NCBI GenBank assembly: GCA_965220775.1 | Contig: OZ244845.1 | Location: 3,472,001-3,536,000 of the forward strand | Origin: G963664835 sp965220775 | Lineage (GTDB): Bacteria > Chloroflexota > UBA6077 > FW602-bin22 > JBCLEL01 | Length of the DNA stretch: 64,000 bases | Direction of reading: 5' to 3' | Shown: positions 1-7,496 of the stretch, piece after piece | Position numbering within the stretch: the first letter of the stretch is position 1 | Layout: each line of letters begins with the position of its first letter | Translations under genes and position numbers: made by a program | The notes under the pieces: generated by a model | Told to the model about the DNA's origin: nothing | Database searches by the model: none | Seen by the model: only the letters and a program-made list of their open reading frames with translations

Positions 1-145
1 TCGACTCATCATGTTCGAGCTCGTTGAAGAGATCAGTCAATCGGATCCACATCGACTGGCTGATAGCGTTATGTCGCGCCGGCTGATTCAGGGTGATTGT
101 CGCTGTAGGCCCTTTCGTCGTAAGCAGCACTCGTGCTCCGGACAA
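1..145 (-). CDS. Enoyl-CoA hydratase/isomerase (crotonase) family protein, N-terminal fragment
   Basis: This frame is open on the minus strand from a TTG codon at 143-145 to the window edge, so only the first 48 codons are present. The TTG is preceded by a GGAGG-type ribosome site with a short spacer. The translation runs VLLTTKGPTATITLNQPAR and then HNAISQSMW, which is the classic start of crotonase-fold enzymes (ATITLN.P..HNA, the first oxyanion-hole segment). These enzymes act on acyl-CoA thioesters in the cytoplasm. The substrate cannot be guessed from this much sequence. The gene diverges from the carbonic-anhydrase-like gene, so the shared 100-bp intergenic region should hold both promoters. 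Confidence 0.75.
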   Translation of the reverse strand, partial: MSGARVLLTTKGPTATITLNQPARHNAISQSMWIRLTDLFNELEHDES

Positions 146-247
146 TTTCCCTCCCGGCGACTCGCGCCTTTTGACCAGCGGCCGGCAACGTGCTATCTTC
201 CAGCGACCACCGCCCGCTCATCCTACCATTTTGTATGAGGACGAACA

Positions 248-769
248 TTGATTCTGCGATTCGAGGGCAACGATCCTGCCATCGCCGCCGACGCCTATGT
301 CGCCCCCGGAGCCCAGGTCATGGGCCGGGTCACCCTGGAGGCCGGCGCCAGCGTTTGGTTCAACGCCGTACTTCGCGGCGACGACGAGCCTATCACCGTC
401 GGCGAAAACAGCAACGTCCAGGACAACGCGACCCTGCACATCGATCCGGGATATCCCGTGGTCGTCGGCAAGAACGTCGTCATCGGCCACAACGCGATCG
501 TTCACGGCGCGACTATCGAGGACGACGTGCTGATCGGAATGCACTCAACGGTCCTGACCGGCGCAACGATCGGCCAAGGATCCATAGTAGGCGCCGGCGC
601 GCTCGTGCCGGAAGGCGCCAACATACCGCCCAACTCGCTCGTAGTCGGGATTCCGGCCAAGGTCGTACGCAGCACCACGCCCGACCAGGTCGCCGGCATC
701 CGGCGATCGGCCGACGGCTACCGCGCCCGGGCGGACCGCTTCCGGAGAAGCGGAATATCCGGCCGATGA
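248..769 (+). CDS. Gamma-carbonic anhydrase family protein (left-handed beta-helix)
   Basis: The 173-residue protein consists almost entirely of hexapeptide repeats (isoleucine/valine-rich turns such as DNATLH and IVGAGAL), the signature of left-handed beta-helix trimers. The spacing of the histidines (LHIDPGYPVVVG, IGHNAIVHG, GMHSTV) matches the zinc-binding pattern of the gamma-carbonic anhydrase/YrdA/PaaY group. The start is TTG at 248, with GAGGA about 8 nt upstream; an ATG start would remove the first repeat. The length is normal for the family. Its role may be CO2 hydration or a poorly defined metal-enzyme function, since many family members lack strong anhydrase activity. It is probably co-transcribed with the M29 peptidase 45 bp downstream. 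Confidence 0.85.
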   Translation: MILRFEGNDPAIAADAYVAPGAQVMGRVTLEAGASVWFNAVLRGDDEPITVGENSNVQDNATLHIDPGYPVVVGKNVVIGHNAIVHGATIEDDVLIGMHSTVLTGATIGQGSIVGAGALVPEGANIPPNSLVVGIPAKVVRSTTPDQVAGIRRSADGYRARADRFRRSGISGR

Positions 770-814
770 CACAGCCTCGAATCGCGCACTCGCGACGAAG
801 ATTCGGAGGGCGAG

Positions 815-1831
815 GTGAGTAAAGCTCAGACCGCGCTTCTCGAACGAGGAGCCCGCAACGCGGTAGAGACGTGCCTGGCGGTCCGATCGACCGACCGGGT
901 CTGTGTGATCACCGACGAAGAAACCCAGGTCGTAGGCGACGCTCTGACTCGGGCGAGCCAACAGGCCGGCGCGGCGGTGGAGACGCTCGTGCTTGAGAGC
1001 TTCAGCCAACGTCCGCTGACCAACCTCCCCGACACGCTGCGTAGCGCAATCGAACGTGTCGACCCGACCTGCTCCTTCTACGCCGCCGCCGCAAAAAAGG
1101 GCGAGATCAGCTTTCGCATCCAGCTGCTACCCTGGCTGGTGCATACGCTGGGAGTGCGCCACGGTCATATGCCGGGCATAACGCCGGCGCTGATGACCGA
1201 GGGCATGCTGGCCGACTACGACGAGGTGAGCAGGGTGACCTTGCAGGTAGCCGAGATAGTCCGGCCGGCCCGGCAGATTCAGGTGCGTTCGGCCAAGGGC
1301 TCCGACATCATCGCCCAGTTCAGCCCAGACCTGCGCTGGGTCCCCTGTCCCGGCCTATACCGCCGGCAGGGCACCTGGGGCAACCTGCCGGAAGGTGAGG
1401 TCTTCACCTCGCCGGCCCGCGTCGATGGCGTACTGACCGTCGATGAGCTCGGCGACTACTTCTCCGAGCAGTACGGAGTCTTGCCCCAGCCGGTGACCTT
1501 CCGCATCGAAGACTCGATCGCGGTCGAGATCACGTCGGAGAACGCGGCGCTCGCAACCGAGCTAGCCGGCTACCTCGACAGCTCGGAAAATGGCCGGCGG
1601 GTCGGTGAGTTCGCCATAGGCACCAACACCGCACTGACCCGGCTGGTCGGCAATCTGCTCCAGGACGAGAAGTATCCCGGCATACACGTCGCCTTCGGAA
1701 ACCCCTACCCCGACGAGACCGGCGCAATCTGGCGAGCCAGCGTCCACGTCGACACCATCCCGACCGACTGCGACATCGACGTAGACGGCCGGCCCCTAAT
1801 GCGCGCCGGCCGGTTCCTCTTCGACACCTAG
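815..1831 (+). CDS. M29-family aminopeptidase (AmpS/AmpT-like)
   Basis: The 338-residue protein matches the thermophilic metalloprotease family M29, cytoplasmic dinuclear-metal exopeptidases that remove N-terminal residues from peptides. All six expected metal ligands can be placed: E195 in LPEGEVFTSP, E265 in GEFAIGTN, H291 and Y298 in HVAFGNPYP, and H311 and D313 in HVDTI. The start is GTG at 815 with GGAGGG five bases upstream. It is slightly shorter than AmpS/AmpT (about 400 residues); the N-terminal half is the compressed part. The gene follows the carbonic-anhydrase-like gene by 45 bp and is the last gene before the repeat tract. Confidence 0.85.
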   Translation: MSKAQTALLERGARNAVETCLAVRSTDRVCVITDEETQVVGDALTRASQQAGAAVETLVLESFSQRPLTNLPDTLRSAIERVDPTCSFYAAAAKKGEISFRIQLLPWLVHTLGVRHGHMPGITPALMTEGMLADYDEVSRVTLQVAEIVRPARQIQVRSAKGSDIIAQFSPDLRWVPCPGLYRRQGTWGNLPEGEVFTSPARVDGVLTVDELGDYFSEQYGVLPQPVTFRIEDSIAVEITSENAALATELAGYLDSSENGRRVGEFAIGTNTALTRLVGNLLQDEKYPGIHVAFGNPYPDETGAIWRASVHVDTIPTDCDIDVDGRPLMRAGRFLFDT

Positions 1832-1940
1832 GAACGCGGCCCGAATTGTCATTCGTACGAAATGCGCCTACGCCGCTTTCGAGCGCGCCGTTGAACCCCT
1901 CCATTCCGCGATCTCGTCATTCCGGCCCCCCAATTCGTCA

Positions 1941-1960
1941 TTCCCGCGAAGGCGGGAATC
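1941..1960. repeat. Palindromic repeat ATTCCC..GGGAAT
   Basis: Near-perfect 20-bp palindrome ATTCCCGCGAAGGCGGGAAT, preceded by TCATT and followed by CCAG. Variants with the same flanks occur at 2507-2524, 2626-2645 and 2976-2995, and versions with an inserted hairpin occur at 3094-3145 and inside both 251-bp elements. Similar short palindromes (dRS3-like) are dispersed in many bacterial genomes and often mark insertion targets. Confidence 0.75.
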
Positions 1961-2028
1961 CAGAGGGGAGGTGCGGGTTGTGGCAATGACGCTAGAACTC
2001 TCCCACCAACCAATGCACCCAATTTTCA

Positions 2029-2175
2029 TACCTTGGTGTGCCGGCGCCAGCCGGCATGAGCGATTGCCATGAAAGCATGTCCCGGACTCCGATCCGTAAT
2101 AGACCGCTCCGGCAGCCTCTCATTCGCCATTCGCGGCATCCCTTCGTCAATCCGGCCCCCCATTCGTCATTCGTA
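2029..2175 (+). repeat. Direct repeat R145, copy 1
   Basis: First of three near-identical copies. It begins at ATACCTTGG, passes through CGGCATCCCTTCGTCAATCC and ends at CATTCGTCATTC. This copy has several substitutions relative to the other two (for example CGTAATAGACC instead of CGGGATAGACC). Confidence 0.8.
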
Positions 2176-2364
2176 CGAAAATGTCCCCTCCAATCAACCT
2201 CGATGCCGGCTCTCCACCGGCGAAACGTGCCGAATTGTAGACCGGTGGTCGATGGCGGAATGAAAAAATGTAGGGCGGGGGCTTGTCCCCCGCTGGGGTC
2301 GGGGTGGTGCCTGGCAGAATCCGCAGTGCCAATTCACTGTACCAAACCACGACTCCGGGTTTTC

Positions 2365-2512
2365 ATACCTTGGCCTACCGGCACCAGCCGGCATCAGCGA
2401 CTGCGATGAAAGCATGTCCTGGACTCCGATCCGGGATAGACCGCTCCGGCAGCCTCTCATTCGCCATTCGCGGCATCCCTTCGTCAATCCGGCCCCCCAT
2501 TCGTCATTCCGG
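2365..2512 (+). repeat. Direct repeat R145, copy 2
   Basis: Second copy, almost identical to copy 3. Both are preceded by the same ~90-bp block starting GGGGGCTTGTCCCCCGC, so the duplicated unit is really about 240 bp and the tract arose by tandem duplication. Confidence 0.8.
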
Positions 2513-2834
2513 CGAAGACTGGAATCCAGAAGGGATGGGGAGGGGTACGACCACCGGTGGATGGAATAAAACCGACATTTCACTCGATTTTCATCCTCTT
2601 ATGCGCGCTTCGCAAGACCATGGTGATTCCAGCGAAGGCTGGAATCCAGAAGGCGTGGGGAGGGGCGCGGGAACCCACGCACCATGACCGCGCGGCAATG
2701 CGTCGATCGAAAAACCGGGTCCTCCTGCCACGGTCAATGTAGTGCGGGGGCTTGTCCCCCGCTGGGGTCGGGGGTGGGGCGTGGCAGTATCCGCCGTGCC
2801 AATTCGCTGTACCAAGCCACAACTCCGGCTTTTC

Positions 2835-2982
2835 CTACCTTGGCCTACCGGCACCAGCCGGCATCAGCGACTGCGATGAAAGCATGTCCCGGACTACGAT
2901 CCGGGATAGACCGCTCCGGCAGCCTCTCATTCGCCATTCGCGGCATCCCTTCGTCAATCCGGCCCCCCATTCGTCATTCCGG
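2835..2982 (+). repeat. Direct repeat R145, copy 3
   Basis: Third copy, ending directly in the ATTCCGGCGAAGGCCGGAAT palindrome at 2976-2995. The copies are in the same orientation, with about 330 and 470 bp between starts. Confidence 0.8.
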
Positions 2983-3540
2983 CGAAGGCCGGAATCCAGG
3001 AGGGGTGGGGAGGGGTAAGACTACCAGACGGTGGAAAAAACCAACCCATCGCCCCACTTTCATCCTCTTATGCGGCCTTCGCAAGGCCATGGCGATTCCG
3101 GCGATCAAAAGCATGCCCCGTACCCCGATACGGGGCCGGAATCCAGGGGGTGGGGAGAGGGGATTGTAGCGCTGTGGCTCGTCCCCAACCACGGTCGCGC
3201 CGGCCGGCGAGTCAGTCTTTCCCGCGAAAGCCGGAATCCAGGAGGGGAGGTCGCGCGAACCCACCAACCAACACCACCACGAACAATGTAGCGCTGGGGC
3301 TTGTCCCCAGCCACGGTCGCGCCGGCCGGCGAGTACGTCTCTCCCGCGAAAACATGTTCCGTACCCCGATGCGCGACCCGAATCCAGGAGGGGAAGTCGC
3401 GGAAACCACGCACACGCCGGCAGCCGGCCGACCAAGACTTCATTTCGGCGAGAGCGGGAGCCGGAATGTAGCCGGCGATTGCAAACACATTTGAAGGGTC
3501 CACACAGCACGGCCGTGATTCTGTCTTGGTGCTATTCATA

Positions 3541-3550
3541 GTCTGTAGAC
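3541..3550 (+). promoter_or_regulatory. Candidate C-box operator of the restriction-modification controller
   Basis: GTCTGTAGAC, an imperfect palindrome (GTCT-N2-AGAC), lies 48 bp upstream of the controller start, with a second partial site GAAAGTC immediately after it. Controller proteins of type II systems bind GACT/AGTC-type boxes just upstream of their own gene to give delayed autoactivation. The half-site sequence and position fit, but no binding evidence exists. Confidence 0.4.
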
Positions 3551-3597
3551 GGAAAGTCATCATTTTTATCACACTGACCGGGGAGAAAAGGAAATCT

Positions 3598-3852
3598 ATG
3601 GACAGAAAACACCTGCGCAAGCCCAGCGACCGCATTACAAAGATATTGGCAAAGAACGTGATTGGATTCCGAAAGGCCATGGCATTGTCCCAAGAACAAC
3701 TTGCGGATGTCTCAGGTCTCCACCGCACGTACATTGGATCCGTAGAGCGCGGAGAACGCAACGTAACGCTCAGCACGTTAGAGGCCCTGGCAACTGCGTT
3801 GCGCGTTACGGTCACACAACTGCTCACTGAGGCGATAACAGCAGATGACTGA
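3598..3852 (+). CDS. Controller protein (XRE-type HTH) of type II restriction-modification system
   Basis: An 84-residue DNA-binding protein with a single XRE helix-turn-helix: RKAMALSQEQLADVSGLHR followed by the recognition helix TYIGSVERGERN. Size and position are typical of C proteins that time expression of a restriction enzyme after the methylase. The start ATG at 3598 has the ribosome site GGGGAGAAAAGGA; an upstream extension to 3526 is open but lacks support and would cover the operator region. Its 3' end overlaps the endonuclease start by 8 bp (translational coupling). Base composition is less GC-rich than the neighbouring chromosome, consistent with acquisition. Confidence 0.85.
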   Translation: MDRKHLRKPSDRITKILAKNVIGFRKAMALSQEQLADVSGLHRTYIGSVERGERNVTLSTLEALATALRVTVTQLLTEAITADD

Positions 3853-4897
3853 ATATGGTGAACCCGCTGACCCTCACGCTATCGCTATCCGAGAGAGCCG
3901 AATTACTATTTATGACCCAATAGAGGTTGGCGACTCAGAGCTATGGATTCCTACTTTAGAACTGGAGTCGCTGCTAGACCATGGCCTAGTAGGTGTTTCT
4001 CTCTCAGGTTTGCCACTACGAACCCGTTCAAAGTTTGTTAAAGAGCAAATCTGCCAGATCTTAGGCTATCCAATTCCCCGTTCTTTCAAGCGTACACATC
4101 CACGATTTCCGGGCCAATTGTTCGACACATATGTACAGAAATCGAATAACCTCCAGATCTGGAACGAGGAACTATCTGCGGGTCGCCGCTATGTGATAGT
4201 GCGAGTCGATGCGCAAGACGTCATTGACAGAGTCAGGGTGGTTGCGGGCGATATTCTTGCCGGTCTCGATGCCACCGGCACTTTGACTCAGAAATACCAA
4301 GCCCGCCTCATCACCGGTGACTCTACGACTGAACTCATTGCCGCGGACGATACGGAACTACTCAAACCGCTCGTGATCTCTGGTGCGGACCTCTCGGCCG
4401 TCGACAACCCTTCGTCGAATCCCGAAGCCGGGAGGCTCTTGTCAATTGCTCGGGTCTTTGACCGTCTGTCGCTGCTCGTGAATGGCACGTTTGCGGATTC
4501 AGGACATGTCCAAGAGCGTAACCGAGGGGCTGAGCTTCACCGACTGGTTTGTCAATTCCTCGGATACCGGAATTATCACGATGACGGACGACATCCTGAT
4601 GTTCGCCATCAACTGCTAGAAGTCAAGCTACAAACATCACCTACGATAGACCTCGGTCTCGTTAGCCCTGACAGCAGTGAGCCACTTGACGTTCCAAAAC
4701 TCTACGGTCGGCAAGCCCGTTATTGCGACGTTAGGTACGCATTATTCTACGCCACGACCAACGGAGGGCAAGTCACGCTTACACACCTATTCGTGACTAC
4801 GGGCGAACGCTTCTTCACACGCTTCCCTCGGTTTCAAGGCAAAGTACTGAACAAGAAGTTGCAGATAACATTACCGCGCGATTTTTTCGACAGGTAG
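3845..4897 (+). CDS. Type II restriction endonuclease, PD-(D/E)XK type (predicted)
   Basis: A 350-residue protein with no family name I recognise, but with a readable nuclease motif: P251-D252, then E259-V-K261, preceded by a helix containing E230 (GAELHRLVC). That spacing and the following beta-strand are the PD-(D/E)XK core that cuts both DNA strands at a specific site. It is translationally coupled to the controller gene and converges with the methylase, overlapping its 3' end by 27 bp. This C-R/M arrangement is what identifies it as the restriction partner. Residues 1-120 probably carry target recognition. The cut site cannot be predicted. Confidence 0.75.
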   Translation: MTEYGEPADPHAIAIRESRITIYDPIEVGDSELWIPTLELESLLDHGLVGVSLSGLPLRTRSKFVKEQICQILGYPIPRSFKRTHPRFPGQLFDTYVQKSNNLQIWNEELSAGRRYVIVRVDAQDVIDRVRVVAGDILAGLDATGTLTQKYQARLITGDSTTELIAADDTELLKPLVISGADLSAVDNPSSNPEAGRLLSIARVFDRLSLLVNGTFADSGHVQERNRGAELHRLVCQFLGYRNYHDDGRHPDVRHQLLEVKLQTSPTIDLGLVSPDSSEPLDVPKLYGRQARYCDVRYALFYATTNGGQVTLTHLFVTTGERFFTRFPRFQGKVLNKKLQITLPRDFFDR

Positions 4898-6619
4898 CCC
4901 GAACGCCTCCCACACCAATCCATCTAGCTCTCTTTCCAATGCATGGCCCTCCTCTGTTCCTACGTATTCATACACCTTCTTCGCTTTGGCAATAATATCT
5001 CGGCCCGGATCGCAGTAAGGGTTTGGAAGGGGAAATTGTTCCACGTATTGCGTCATGAAACGCCTGCGACCAGCATACAATTTGTTCTGGAAACGATAAT
5101 CGTAGAACCTTTGAATGAAGCCCGAGTTCCCCACTGCGACCGCCAACCACAGTAGGTCCGATTCGGTCGTATCCTCAGGCGTTAGCCAATAACAGTCGCC
5201 ATTCACCACACGGCCGTCTAGATCAATCCAAAACATTGGATCGTGTGTAATATCACGAAATACGAGCTTGGGTCGGGCCCAAGCGGCTGGATCTTGCGGA
5301 ACCCAAATCTCAAACCACTGCCGACCTGACGCCTTGAGGTATGAACGTCCTTCGAGGATGTCGCGACGACTTTCCAAATATGCGGCGCTCCTCGGATATT
5401 CGTGAAGTTTCACGGCAGATCGCCGGCCCTGCACGGTTTCATGCGGGTAGAGGATGAGCCTTGGATTTACCTTGGCGAGCGCCTTGAACTTCCGCGCGGA
5501 GTGATGAGTCATAACCGGCCTCAAGAGTTCTGGTCGCGCTTCAACAGGCCACTGTGCCCAATCAGATCGAATGAACACTTTGTCGGCACAACTCTTGACT
5601 CCGACGCGAATCTTGCCGATGTCCCAGAACGTCCCCCACGTGTATCGCTCCACTGTCGACAACCACGACTCCGTCGTTTCATTTGCAATCCGCCAAACGC
5701 CGTCTTGCCGACCGTCCGTTTCAAGTTTGCCATGGTTCACGACAAATCGGCGCCCGTCGCTAACCTCAACAACACCGGTGTTGGACAGTGCGTCGATGGG
5801 ATCGTTCGCCCAACTATCGGGAACTTGACCAGTTTCATAAATGGAAGTGAATACAACCTGATTACCGGTTTTCCCGTTTTGTTTGCCATTGGAGAGCACG
5901 ACTGCCGGGAGCACAGCGGCGTCAAACAGCTTCGTATCTCCAAAGTCCCACACCGCCAGCACACCCGTGTTCTCCAAAACGGCACGCCGAACGTTTGCAC
6001 CCGATCGGGTAGTCATGAATCGATTCGATACAATCAAACCTGATACACCTTCTGATTTGACAACCCTCGTGATCGCTAACATGAAGGCATGATAAAGATC
6101 CACGCGTCCAGACAAACCAAATCTCTTCCCTAATGATCGAGCCTGGTACGCTCCCATCACCTGAGTGCGCACATAGGGAGGGTTCGCGATCACCAAGTCG
6201 TAAGTAACCGGATCGGCAGGCAACAGTGGCATCTGATTATTGGTTCCAAAGTGCTCAACGACATGCTCAAGGAAATCTCTCGATGCGAGGGATACTGATA
6301 TGCCAGGAAATTCTCTCGACAACCTTTCGTGCGCGACACTTAGCGCGGCTGAATTGGGCTCAAAACCATAAATCTCTAGGGGCAGTTCTGGATAACGTGT
6401 GCGCAGTGCTCGAACCAACGCCAAGAGAAGTTGACCATCCCCTGTAGCAGGATCTAGTACGCGGACGACCGAGTCAGACCATTTCCCACTCCACGCGGCA
6501 ACCATTCTCTCGGCAACGAACTGCGCTAGCCTCCGTGGCGTATACGTGGCACCTTCGGATTTTGCGCCGTTGACACCCGCATATCTTCCGGTTGGCCCGC
6601 GGCTTTCGGTAGTCCTCAT
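4871..6619 (-). CDS. Type II N6-adenine DNA methyltransferase
   Basis: This is the modification partner that methylates adenine in the recognition site and protects host DNA. Counting from the GTG at 6652, motif I (SAM binding) is VLDPATGDG near residues 65-73 and the catalytic motif IV is NPPY at 157-160, inside DLVIANPPYVRTQ. The conserved block YTPRRLAQFVAERM starts near residue 37. The ~390-residue C-terminal part should hold target recognition, as in Eco57I- and BsuBI/PstI-like enzymes. Two starts are possible: ATG at 6619 (used here, no strong ribosome site) and GTG at 6652. It is encoded convergently to the endonuclease. GCCGGC occurs only once in the whole system, unlike the flanking chromosome. 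Confidence 0.88.
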   Translation of the reverse strand: MRTTESRGPTGRYAGVNGAKSEGATYTPRRLAQFVAERMVAAWSGKWSDSVVRVLDPATGDGQLLLALVRALRTRYPELPLEIYGFEPNSAALSVAHERLSREFPGISVSLASRDFLEHVVEHFGTNNQMPLLPADPVTYDLVIANPPYVRTQVMGAYQARSLGKRFGLSGRVDLYHAFMLAITRVVKSEGVSGLIVSNRFMTTRSGANVRRAVLENTGVLAVWDFGDTKLFDAAVLPAVVLSNGKQNGKTGNQVVFTSIYETGQVPDSWANDPIDALSNTGVVEVSDGRRFVVNHGKLETDGRQDGVWRIANETTESWLSTVERYTWGTFWDIGKIRVGVKSCADKVFIRSDWAQWPVEARPELLRPVMTHHSARKFKALAKVNPRLILYPHETVQGRRSAVKLHEYPRSAAYLESRRDILEGRSYLKASGRQWFEIWVPQDPAAWARPKLVFRDITHDPMFWIDLDGRVVNGDCYWLTPEDTTESDLLWLAVAVGNSGFIQRFYDYRFQNKLYAGRRRFMTQYVEQFPLPNPYCDPGRDIIAKAKKVYEYVGTEEGHALERELDGLVWEAFGLPVEKIAR

Positions 6620-6935
6620 AACCTGGGGGTGTCTCCATGGGTGCTTGCACACAACATGCTACTCATAGTAGTCAACTGTCCTCCCCTTGTCAAATAAGGA
6701 CTTCGCCCAATGGAGTTCGGCGTCAGCGTTTGATGGCAACGAGGGAGGCGAGATTCGATCAACCCGCAATTCCAGTTTCATCAGCGCCAGCAATGGCCAG
6801 ATAAGATCCCTGCTTGCCTTGCCCGATCCGTTCATTGGTTCAACCCCTTCTGTATTATGGAACCATTTCCTCTTACTTGGCCGGGCTTGCCAAGGGATTT
6901 TGCCAATGAATTTCGGGGAATGCTAGGATTAGGAT

Positions 6936-6955
6936 GACCACAATATATTGTGGTC
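6936..6955. promoter_or_regulatory. Perfect 20-bp palindrome, operator-like
   Basis: GACCACAATATATTGTGGTC is a perfect palindrome with an AT-rich centre, the form expected for a dimeric repressor site. The motif CAATATAT recurs 20 bp downstream (GTAACAATATATGG). It lies upstream of the small ORF at 7133. The regulator is unknown. Confidence 0.5.
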
Positions 6956-6994
6956 CGGCGTGACAACGGTAACAATATATGGTTTCATGAGTAA

Positions 6995-7021
6995 GACCCC
7001 GGAGCTGGTAACTCCGGGGTC
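6995..7021. terminator. Strong hairpin, 10-bp perfect stem
   Basis: GACCCCGGAG and CTCCGGGGTC pair perfectly around a 7-nt loop (CTGGTAA). There is no run of T on either side, so it is a weak candidate for an intrinsic terminator and may be an RNA structural element. Confidence 0.4.
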
Positions 7022-7132
7022 AAACAGTCGAACCAGAACGCAAAGGCGTTGTTGGTCTAACGCCTGCTTGCCTGAGCGTCAACGGCGGTAACGATACGGC
7101 GGCTGGTTCGGTGAGTATGACAGCAGAGGCAC

Positions 7133-7264
7133 ATGATGGCCAAAACTTCCGATGGCAAAAAGATCGTTCACGTCTCGGAGCATAAGCGCAAGATAGACGG
7201 AAAGTCTGTCAATGTATCGACACATAGACGATCAACCCCGAACACTTCGACCAAGAAGAAGTGA
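7133..7264 (+). CDS. Small basic protein, 43 codons, unknown function
   Basis: The frame begins ATGATG, has AGAGG about 5-9 nt upstream, and encodes a very basic peptide (MMAKTSDGKKIVHVSEHKRK, then a Ser/Thr-rich stretch ending TKKK). A 14-bp hairpin follows seven bases after the stop, as expected at a gene end. I do not recognise a family. The charge suggests nucleic-acid binding, which is only inference. It could be a cargo gene of the island that holds the restriction system and the odd tRNA. Confidence 0.45.
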   Translation: MMAKTSDGKKIVHVSEHKRKIDGKSVNVSTHRRSTPNTSTKKK

Positions 7265-7270
7265 GCACTA

Positions 7271-7304
7271 TATAGGCTGACGGGTTCACGCCCATCGGCC
7301 TATA
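7271..7304 (+). terminator. Hairpin after the 43-codon ORF
   Basis: TATAGGC...GCCTATA, with the inner TGA-C-GGG/CCC-A-TCG also pairing: a 14-bp stem with one wobble and one mismatch and a short loop. There is no U-tract, so it is either a factor-dependent terminator or a processing/stability hairpin. Confidence 0.4.
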
Positions 7305-7337
7305 CCTAACCCCAATGGCAACACGCTCCTATGATGA

Positions 7338-7389
7338 ATGGCTCTGTCTTCTTGCGTCCGTCTACCAACGCTATTGCTAACAGAGCCAT
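7338..7389. repeat. Inverted repeat just upstream of the tRNA-like gene
   Basis: ATGGCTCTGT (7338-7347) and ACAGAGCCAT (7380-7389) are perfect 10-bp inverted copies 32 bp apart, ending 11 bp before the tRNA-like gene. It may be a transcript-processing structure or a relic of an insertion. Confidence 0.5.
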
Positions 7390-7400
7390 GCGTAACATTT

Positions 7401-7496
7401 GGAGGGAAACCCCTACTGGCGTAGGGCGGCTATTGAGAGTAGTCCGGAGCGCCTGTAACCCCAGGCCTTGCGGTTCGATCCCGCTTCCCTCCGCCA
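7401..7496 (+). tRNA. Unusual class II tRNA with 8/4 acceptor/T-stem fold (allo-tRNA candidate), anticodon GAG
   Basis: A 96-nt sequence that folds fully as a cloverleaf. The acceptor is 8 bp (GGAGGGAA 7401-7408 with TTCCCTCC 7485-7492), G73, then encoded CCA. The T-stem is only 4 bp (GCGG/CCGC) with the canonical loop TTCGATC. The D-stem is 6 bp (CCCTAC/GTAGGG) with a 4-nt loop TGGC, as in selenocysteine tRNA. The anticodon stem is GGCTA/TAGTC with loop TTGAGAG, giving anticodon GAG. The long variable arm has GCCTG/CAGGC pairing. Normal tRNAs have 7/5 branches. Published allo-tRNAs with 8/4 branches (Mukai and co-workers) share these traits. G73 plus a long variable arm would suit seryl-tRNA synthetase, while GAG reads leucine codons, so this may be a missense-type tRNA. 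A degraded tRNA is the alternative, but every stem pairs. Confidence 0.65.

Larger units (their letters stand above)
1832..3525. other. Gene-free repeat tract between M29 gene and restriction-modification system
   Basis: About 1.7 kb with no credible coding frame. Several frames look open only because the repeats are GC-rich. The stretch holds three copies of a ~145-bp direct repeat, two copies of a ~90-bp unit beginning GGGGGCTTGTCCCCCGC (about 2276 and 2748), two copies of a unit containing CGCGCCGGCCGGCGAGT (about 3195 and 3315), and many palindromes of the ATTCC-N-GGAAT kind (1941-1960, 2626-2645, 2976-2995). This is the appearance of dispersed intergenic repeat families that accumulate outside genes; see the separate repeat entries. 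Confidence 0.8.
6653..7132. other. Intergenic stretch with palindromes
   Basis: About 480 bp without a convincing gene. It contains a perfect 20-bp palindrome at 6936-6955 and a strong hairpin at 6995-7021. A 79-codon frame at 6687-6926 has no ribosome site and no recognisable motif. Confidence 0.6.

Noticed and set aside
2038..3494. Many overlapping open frames in the repeat tract
   Set aside because: GC-rich repeats lack stop codons by chance; frames are repeated with the DNA and have no starts or motifs.
7401..7496. Selenocysteine tRNA
   Set aside because: The anticodon loop is TTGAGAG, not one containing TCA, and the T-stem has 4 not 5 pairs; no sel genes are seen.
7401..7496. tmRNA 3' end
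   Set aside because: No tmRNA-type 5' end, tag frame or pseudoknot region can be found; the D-arm and anticodon arm form a full cloverleaf.
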